In this document: positions 59,047 to 64,000 of the stretch, in pieces
How the letters are laid out: each line of letters starts with the position of its first letter
Numbering within the stretch: position 1 is the first letter of the stretch
NCBI RefSeq assembly: GCF_040838345.1
Contig: NZ_JBAKFF010000001.1
Coordinates: 682,001-746,000 of the forward strand
DNA from: Spiribacter sp. 1M189
Lineage (GTDB): Bacteria > Pseudomonadota > Gammaproteobacteria > Nitrococcales > Nitrococcaceae
Direction of reading: 5' to 3'
DNA length: 64,000 bases
Program-made: the position numbers and the translations under genes
Notes under the pieces: model-generated
The model's input: the letters and a program-made list of their open reading frames with translations, nothing else
Told to the model about the DNA's origin: nothing
Databases searched by the model: none

Positions 59047-59583
59047 TCAGCGTCGCAGGAGGACGTAGAGCGCCCCGGTGCCACCGTCCACCGGACGGGC
59101 GGAGCAGAAGGCAAGGACGTCATCGCGCTGGCGAAGCCAGCGGTCAACCTGTCCCTTCAGCACCGGGCCGGCATTGGATGAACGACGGCCCTTGCCATGG
59201 ATCACGCGAATGCAGCCGAGATGCCGGCGATGACATTCATTGAGGAAATCCGTCAGCAGGCGCCGTGCCGAATCCACGGTCTGACCATGCAGGTCGAGTT
59301 CGGCCATGACACTGAATTCACCGCGACGGAGCCGCCGCAGTGTCCGGCGCTGCAGGCCGGGCCGTGCATAGGCCAGCGCCTCGCCAAGCTCCGCGCCGAG
59401 CTCGCTGCCATCGCGCTCGCCATGGGCAAGCTCCCTTAGTACGGCGCGGTCATCGGCATGGCGCTGGCCCGGCACGGGTGGCGGCCGTCTCCGGCGCAGT
59501 TCGGCGTTCTGGCGGGTACGAATCGGGCGCACGTCGGCCATCGCAGCGCGAAAAAGCGCGGTATCCGGGTCCTCGTCATGCAT
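59047..59583 (-). CDS. Smr domain protein (SmrA/SmrB-like)
   Basis: Protein of 178 residues with a C-terminal Smr domain (about 92-178) carrying LDLHGQTV, VIHGKGRRS and the TGALYVLL strand. The N-terminal half is charged with Arg- and Pro-rich stretches. E. coli SmrB cleaves mRNA at collided ribosomes using an Smr domain with DxH and GxG-type motifs, and these are present here; the N-terminal part does not decide between SmrA and SmrB. The ATG at 59583 is preferred, since longer frames cross into the surE promoter region. It lies inverted between truD and surE, with no gap to truD. Confidence 0.88.
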   Translation of the reverse strand: MHDEDPDTALFRAAMADVRPIRTRQNAELRRRRPPPVPGQRHADDRAVLRELAHGERDGSELGAELGEALAYARPGLQRRTLRRLRRGEFSVMAELDLHGQTVDSARRLLTDFLNECHRRHLGCIRVIHGKGRRSSNAGPVLKGQVDRWLRQRDDVLAFCSARPVDGGTGALYVLLRR

Positions 59584-59653
59584 TGCTGGCTCCCGTGGCG
59601 CTTTGGGATCGGTATAGTACACGGGCGGTAGCGCTAGGAGAAAAGAGCAGCAC

Positions 59654-60403
59654 ATGAGAATTCTCGTCAGCAACGACGACGGTTATCGTTCCACGGGGAT
59701 CGGCACACTCGCCGCGGCCTTGGCCGAGCGGGCCGAGGTGACCGTGGTGGCCCCCGAGCGGGATCGGAGCGGAGCCAGCAACTCTCTGACCCTCGACTGG
59801 CCGGTCCGTGTCCAGGAGGCCTCGCCCGGCGTCTACGGCGTGGAGGGTACGCCCACCGACTGTGTGCATCTGGCCATCACCGGCCTGCTCAAGGCGTTGC
59901 CCGATATGGTGGTCTCCGGCATCAATGCCGGCGGTAACCTCGGCGACGATGTGCTCTATAGCGGGACAGTGGCGGCAGCGATGGAAGGCCGGACACTCGG
60001 GCTGCCCGCCATCGCGATTTCGCTGGTCGGCAGTAACCCCCGGCACTATGATACCGCGGCCGAGGTGGCCCGCCGGCTGATGGACCGACTGCATAACGAG
60101 CCGCTTCCGGCCGATACCATCCTCAACGTCAATGTCCCCGACCGGCCCTGGGATGAGATCGGTGGCATCGAGGCGACCCGACTCGGGCAGCGGCATCGCG
60201 CCGAAGCGGCGATCCATGACCTGGATCCGAAGGGCCGTAGCATCTACTGGATCGGCCCGCCGGGCGCGGAGCAGGATGCCGGCCCGGGGACGGATTTCGA
60301 TGCCATCAACCGGGGATATGTCTCGGTGACGCCCATTGAAGTTGATCTGACCCGTTATCCGGCCCTGGATCAGGTTGCCGGCTGGATCCAGGGACTGCGC
60401 TAA
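59654..60403 (+). CDS. surE: 5'/3'-nucleotidase SurE
   Basis: Metal-dependent nucleotidase and exopolyphosphatase associated with stationary-phase survival. The 249 residues open with [15 protein letters not shown] (metal-binding Asp pair), followed by the [16 protein letters not shown] motif and [32 protein letters not shown] lies about 13 nt before the ATG, and TATAGT at 59613-59618 may be its -10 element. It heads surE-pcm-yqaA-nlpD; its stop overlaps the pcm start by one base. Confidence 0.97.
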   Translation: MRILVSNDDGYRSTGIGTLAAALAERAEVTVVAPERDRSGASNSLTLDWPVRVQEASPGVYGVEGTPTDCVHLAITGLLKALPDMVVSGINAGGNLGDDVLYSGTVAAAMEGRTLGLPAIAISLVGSNPRHYDTAAEVARRLMDRLHNEPLPADTILNVNVPDRPWDEIGGIEATRLGQRHRAEAAIHDLDPKGRSIYWIGPPGAEQDAGPGTDFDAINRGYVSVTPIEVDLTRYPALDQVAGWIQGLR

Positions 60404-61065
60404 TGGATGGACACCGGCTGCAGGGTATCGGGATGACCTCGCGCCGGACCCGCGAGCGCCTTGCGGCCCGCCTCGGTGATGCCGGTATCCGCGATGTGCA
60501 TGTGCTCAACATCATCCGCCAGATCCCGCGACATCTGTTCGTCGACGAGGCGCTTGCCTCCCGGGCTTACGAGGACACGGCGCTGCCCATCGGGCACGGC
60601 CAGACCATCTCGCAGCCCTTTGTCGTCGCGCGTATGACGGAAATCCTCATCCGCAACGGCATGCCGGGGCGCGTGCTCGAGGTCGGCACCGGATCGGGAT
60701 ACCAGGCGGCGGTGCTCTCGGCGCTTGTCGAGCATGTGCACACCATCGAACGGATCAGGGCGCTGCACGAGCGAAGCCGGCGGTTGTTCCGTCAACTTGG
60801 CATCAGCAACATCCGCCAGCGACTCGGTGACGGGCATGCCGGCTGGCCCGCGGCGGCGCCGTTCGACGCCATTGTTCTCACCGCAGCGCCACCGGCGATC
60901 CCGCAGGTGCTCTTCGAGCAGCTCGGCGAGGGCGGCAAGTTGCTGGCACCGGTCGGGAATGGCGAGGCCCAGGAGCTGCGGGTCTACCACCGCGATGGTG
61001 ACGCGCTTGTGGAAGAGGCGGTGGAGCCGGTGAGCTTCGTCCCCATGTTGGGTGGAACCGAGTAA
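60403..61065 (+). CDS. pcm: Protein-L-isoaspartate O-methyltransferase
   Basis: SAM-dependent methyltransferase that starts repair of isomerised aspartates in old proteins. The 220 residues have the N-terminal RHLFVDEALASRAYEDTALPIGHGQTISQP and the SAM motif LEVGTGSGYQAAVL, followed by the FDAIVLTAAPPAIPQVLFEQL block. One-base overlaps with surE upstream and yqaA downstream indicate a tightly coupled unit. Confidence 0.97.
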   Translation: MDGHRLQGIGMTSRRTRERLAARLGDAGIRDVHVLNIIRQIPRHLFVDEALASRAYEDTALPIGHGQTISQPFVVARMTEILIRNGMPGRVLEVGTGSGYQAAVLSALVEHVHTIERIRALHERSRRLFRQLGISNIRQRLGDGHAGWPAAAPFDAIVLTAAPPAIPQVLFEQLGEGGKLLAPVGNGEAQELRVYHRDGDALVEEAVEPVSFVPMLGGTE

Positions 61066-61643
61066 TGGCGGTTTTTACGCCGCTGTATGACCGGGTGCTG
61101 CGCTGGTCGGCGCATCGTCGTGCGCCCTGGCTGCTTGGTGCGCTCAGCTTTGCCGAGTCCTCGTTCTTTCCCATTCCGCCGGACGTCATGCTGGCTCCGA
61201 TGAGCATTGCGCGCCCGAAGCGCGCGGTCCGTCTGGCCACGATTACGACGCTGACCTCGGTGGCCGGCGGGATCCTCGGTTATTTAATCGGCCTGCTGGG
61301 TCTGGAGCTGGTCCTCCCCCTGATCATCGATGCCGGGTATGAACCCGCCTATGAGCAGGCCCGGTCCTGGTTTACGCAGTGGGGCTTCTGGGTGGTCCTG
61401 GTGGCGGGCTTCTCGCCGATCCCGTACAAGGTCTTCACCATCGCCGCGGGCGCTATGGCGGTCGCCTGGCTGCCGTTCGTGATCGCCTCACTATTGGGGC
61501 GCGGCGCGCGGTTCTACCTGGTGGCCACGCTGCTGGCCTGGGGTGGTCCACGCGCCGAGCCATGGCTGCGTCGTTACATGGAGCGAATCGGGTGGTTGAG
61601 CGTCATCCTCCTGCTGGTGATCGTGCTCGCGCTGTCACTCTGA
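61065..61643 (+). CDS. yqaA: YqaA family DedA-like membrane protein
   Basis: Inner-membrane protein of 192 residues of the SNARE-associated/DedA superfamily, YqaA branch. About five hydrophobic segments are visible. Family motifs are FAESSFFPIPPDVML near the N-terminus and GFSPIPYKVFTIAAGA with the conserved proline. Related DedA proteins flip phosphatidylethanolamine or undecaprenyl phosphate; for the YqaA branch the function is not established. It lies between pcm and nlpD, as in other gammaproteobacteria. Confidence 0.9.
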   Translation: MAVFTPLYDRVLRWSAHRRAPWLLGALSFAESSFFPIPPDVMLAPMSIARPKRAVRLATITTLTSVAGGILGYLIGLLGLELVLPLIIDAGYEPAYEQARSWFTQWGFWVVLVAGFSPIPYKVFTIAAGAMAVAWLPFVIASLLGRGARFYLVATLLAWGGPRAEPWLRRYMERIGWLSVILLLVIVLALSL

Positions 61644-62386
61644 GGCTGCGGCTGGCACTGGTATCGCTGCTTATCGCCGTTGCCGGTTGCAGCGAATTCG
61701 ACTACGCATCCGATCGCCATTTGCGTGAGGCCGGTATCAGCGCGGGCACGCCGGCGGCACACACCGTTCGTGAGGGCGACACGCTCTATCAGATCGCCTG
61801 GGCCTACGGCCTCGACTTCCGCGATGTCGCGCGCTGGAACGCGATCAATGATCCCTATGTCATCTATCCCAGTCAGCGTTTGCGTCTGCGCCCACCCCAG
61901 GGCACCACGGCGCGGAATACTGTCGCCAGGGCGCCGGAGGCAGCCAGCGGTTCGGATGATCCGGTCCGCCGGGACTCGGAGGAGCCGCGTGCGGTCACCC
62001 CGCGCGAACCCCTGAGCGGGCCGGTGGCATGGCAATGGCCGTCCGAGGGCCGGCTGGTCCGTCAGTATGATCCAGGGGCGCTCGGCAAACGGGGGATCGG
62101 TATCGCAGCGCCACCCGGCAGTCCCGTGAAGGCAGCCGGTGCGGGCGATGTCGTCTACAGCGGAGACGGTCTACCCGGTTATGGCAACCTCGTCATCATC
62201 AAGCACAACGAGCGGTTCCTGACCGCCTACGGCTACAATCGCGAGCTGCTGGTAGGAGAGGGTGATCGGGTTCGCGCCGGACAGACCATTGCGCGGATGG
62301 GTGCGAGCGGCCAGCGCGCGGGCGAGTTGCATTTCGAGGTGAGGGAACGCGGCGAGCCGGTCAATCCGGTCAGCTATCTGCCTTAG
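61592..62386 (+). CDS. nlpD: Lipoprotein NlpD, LysM plus degenerate LytM domain
   Basis: Envelope lipoprotein that activates amidase AmiC during division in E. coli. After a signal peptide with lipobox IAVAGC comes a LysM domain (HTVREGDTLYQIAWAYG, and NDPYVIYPSQRLRL), a variable linker, and a C-terminal LytM domain. The LytM active-site histidines and aspartate are missing (KRGIGIAA, LHFEVR), as expected for an activator and not a protease. There is no ATG near the signal peptide; GTG 61592, overlapping yqaA by 52 bp, is the best start, and CTG codons further down are an alternative. rpoS, normally next, is absent from its usual place. Confidence 0.88.
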   Translation: MVERHPPAGDRARAVTLRLRLALVSLLIAVAGCSEFDYASDRHLREAGISAGTPAAHTVREGDTLYQIAWAYGLDFRDVARWNAINDPYVIYPSQRLRLRPPQGTTARNTVARAPEAASGSDDPVRRDSEEPRAVTPREPLSGPVAWQWPSEGRLVRQYDPGALGKRGIGIAAPPGSPVKAAGAGDVVYSGDGLPGYGNLVIIKHNERFLTAYGYNRELLVGEGDRVRAGQTIARMGASGQRAGELHFEVRERGEPVNPVSYLP

Positions 62387-62395
62387 CGCCGGGTT

Positions 62396-62770
62396 TCATC
62401 GATCGATGATCAGCGCAGCGACGACGCGCCGACCCTCCGACATCAGCACGTTGTAGGTGCGGCAGGCCGAGGCGGTATCCATGATCTCCAGCCCGATGCC
62501 GGCCTGCAGCAGGCCGAGTATCAACTCGCGATCCGGAAACGTCTGCTGGGCGCCGGTCCCCAGCAGAACGACCTCGGGCTCCAGCTCGTGGACTGAGGTC
62601 AGATGCGCTTCATTGAGCGCCTGCAGCGAATCAGGTCCCCACTCGGTGACGAGCGTGTCGAGTGTCACCAACAGGCTCTCCGTGTGGCGGACGTCATTGA
62701 TGCGGATCTCACCGTCCGCATAGCCCTGGATGTGATAGGCGCCCTCGGCGCCGTCTAGGCTCATCTTCAT
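62396..62770 (-). CDS. Mth938/NDUFAF3-like domain protein (DUF498)
   Basis: Small protein of the Mth938-like family, about 124 residues from ATG 62770. The family fold is seen in the segments GYADGEIRINDVRHTESLLV, VVLLGTGAQQTFPD and IGLEIMDTASACRTYNVLMSEGRRVVAALI. The mitochondrial homologue NDUFAF3 helps assemble respiratory complex I; bacterial members have no proven role. A GTG at 62836 would add 22 residues that look protein-like (NDAFWPDLPETLAARYRAR), so the longer form is possible. It is divergent from alaC and convergent with nlpD (9 bp gap). Confidence 0.82.
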   Translation of the reverse strand: MKMSLDGAEGAYHIQGYADGEIRINDVRHTESLLVTLDTLVTEWGPDSLQALNEAHLTSVHELEPEVVLLGTGAQQTFPDRELILGLLQAGIGLEIMDTASACRTYNVLMSEGRRVVAALIIDR

Positions 62771-62829
62771 GCGCGCACGATAGCGAGCCGCAAGGGTCTC
62801 GGGCAAGTCAGGCCAGAACGCGTCGTTAT

Positions 62830-62858
62830 TTGACACTGGCAGGGGGCAATTTTAGCGT
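62830..62858 (+). promoter_or_regulatory. Candidate sigma-70 promoter of alaC
   Basis: TTGACA (62830-62835), 17 bp, then TAGCGT (62853-62858). The -35 is perfect and the -10 weak. It overlaps the alternative GTG start of the divergent DUF498 gene. A TATCAT at 62867-62872 is a competing -10. Confidence 0.35.
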
Positions 62859-62895
62859 TCACCGTTTATCATGATGGGGAGCGGAGGTGTTCCGC

Positions 62896-64000
62896 ATGCA
62901 CACTCAACCATTGGCCCGGGGTACTGCCTTGAACGAGGAATTCCAGCGCATCAAGCGCCTCCCGCCCTACGTGTTCAATATCGTCAATGAACTCAAGGCC
63001 CAGGCCCGCGCCCGCGGCGAGGATATCGTCGACTTTGGCATGGGTAATCCGGACCTCCCGACCCCGCGGCATATTGTCGACAAGCTGACGGAGGCCGCCC
63101 AGCGGCCGGATACCCACCGCTATTCGATGTCCCGCGGCATACCGCGTCTGCGCCGAGCCATCACGCGCTGGTATCACAGCCGCTATAACGTGGCGCTCGA
63201 CCCCGAAACCGAGGCGATTGTGACCATCGGTTCAAAGGAGGGGCTCGCCCATCTGGCCCTCGCCACGCTGGGCCCCGGTGATGCAGTCCTCGTCCCCAAT
63301 CCGGCCTATCCGATCCACCCCTATGGTGTGGTCATTGCCGGTGCGGATATCCGCCATGTGCCACTGGTCGAGGGCGGCGACTTCTTCACCGAGCTGGAGA
63401 AGGCCATCAAGGACACCTGGCCGAAGCCGAAGATGCTGATCATCAACTTCCCGGCGAACCCGACCGCGCAATGTGTCGATCTGGGCTTTTTCGAGCGTGT
63501 GGTCGAGATCTGCCGCGAGCATGGTATCTGGGTGGTCCACGATCTGGCTTACGCGGATCTGGTCTACGATGGCTATGAGGCGCCCTCGATCCTTCAGGTG
63601 CCGGGGGCCCGTGAGGTGGCGGTGGAGTCCTTCTCGCTGTCCAAGAGCTACAACATGCCGGGTTGGCGCGTGGGTTTTCTCTGCGGCAACGACAAACTGA
63701 TCGCTGCGCTGGCGCGGATGAAGTCATACCTCGACTACGGCATGTTCACACCGATTCAGGTGGCGGCGATTCATGCGCTGGAAGGGCCGCAGGAGTGCGT
63801 GAGCGAAATTCGGGATACCTACCAGGGCCGGCGCGATGTGCTCTGTGACGGTCTCGAGGCGGCGGGTTGGCCGGTATCTCGGCCGAAGGCAACGATGTTC
63901 GTCTGGGCGCGTATCCCGGAACCCTACCGCGACATGGGCTCACTGGAGTTTTCCAAGAAGCTCCTGCGTGATGCCGGCGTGGCGGTATCGCCCGGTATCG
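62896..64000 (+). CDS. alaC: Alanine transaminase AlaC-type aminotransferase, 3'-truncated by window edge
   Basis: Fold-type I PLP aminotransferase; in E. coli AlaC makes alanine from pyruvate and glutamate. The first 368 codons are present and the gene runs off the window. It matches AlaC closely: [71 protein letters not shown] and the PLP lysine Lys250 in [21 protein letters not shown] lies 9 nt before the ATG. LL-diaminopimelate aminotransferases are related, but the complete succinylase branch (dapD, dapC, dapE) here argues for the alanine role. Confidence 0.93.
   Translation, partial: MHTQPLARGTALNEEFQRIKRLPPYVFNIVNELKAQARARGEDIVDFGMGNPDLPTPRHIVDKLTEAAQRPDTHRYSMSRGIPRLRRAITRWYHSRYNVALDPETEAIVTIGSKEGLAHLALATLGPGDAVLVPNPAYPIHPYGVVIAGADIRHVPLVEGGDFFTELEKAIKDTWPKPKMLIINFPANPTAQCVDLGFFERVVEICREHGIWVVHDLAYADLVYDGYEAPSILQVPGAREVAVESFSLSKSYNMPGWRVGFLCGNDKLIAALARMKSYLDYGMFTPIQVAAIHALEGPQECVSEIRDTYQGRRDVLCDGLEAAGWPVSRPKATMFVWARIPEPYRDMGSLEFSKKLLRDAGVAVSPGI

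Noticed and set aside
62896-64000. LL-diaminopimelate aminotransferase (DapL)
   Set aside because: The sequence follows AlaC closely, and the complete succinylase branch in the same window makes DapL unnecessary.

Overview
The window is one continuous stretch of a high-GC (by eye, low-to-mid 60% G+C), densely packed gammaproteobacterial chromosome. Gene order and protein sequences suggest the Ectothiorhodospiraceae, possibly a Spiribacter-like halophile. That placement is an inference from synteny, the acidic proteins and a retinal-forming Brp/Blh gene; no rRNA is present to confirm it. Nearly all of the sequence is coding. I see no tRNA, rRNA, insertion sequence, integrase or CRISPR array; the only structured RNA gene is tmRNA.

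Region 1 (1-10.7 kb) is accessory metabolism, mostly on the minus strand. After the 3' end of uup come methylmalonate-semialdehyde dehydrogenase, a Brp/Blh beta-carotene dioxygenase (retinal synthesis), an SDR protein, a zinc alcohol dehydrogenase, a complete TRAP transporter (dctP-dctQ-dctM) and a GMC-family flavin oxidoreductase. The GMC gene lies between two 52-bp direct repeats made of the last 15 nt of tmRNA plus its terminator. This looks like an old insertion or duplication at ssrA.

Region 2 (10.7-29.6 kb) is housekeeping: ssrA-smpB, ratA-rnfH, bamE, fur, recN-nadK, then the heat-shock cluster hrcA-grpE-dnaK-dnaJ behind a CIRCE operator. dapB and a renalase-like flavoprotein follow. 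On the minus strand lies map-glnD-dapC-dapD-dapE, so most of the succinylase lysine/diaminopimelate pathway sits in one place.

Region 3 (29.6-51.3 kb) is the conserved rpsB-tsf-pyrH-frr-uppS-cdsA-dxr-rseP-bamA-skp-lpxD-fabZ-lpxA-lpxB-rnhB-dnaE-accA block (translation, isoprenoids, phospholipid, outer-membrane assembly, lipid A, replication). It is interrupted between rnhB and dnaE by an inverted, translationally coupled three-gene operon: a second, diverged lpxA plus a Gfo/Idh dehydrogenase and a DegT-type aminotransferase. These match the GnnA/GnnB route to UDP-GlcNAc3N, so the cell probably makes lipid A with amide-linked chains on 2,3-diaminoglucose. This is the most interesting system in the window.

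Region 4 (51.3-64 kb) continues with tilS-pyrG-kdsA-eno-ftsB-ispD-ispF-truD, an inverted Smr gene, then surE-pcm-yqaA-nlpD, a Mth938-like gene and the start of alaC, which runs off the window. The usual rpoS after nlpD is not there.
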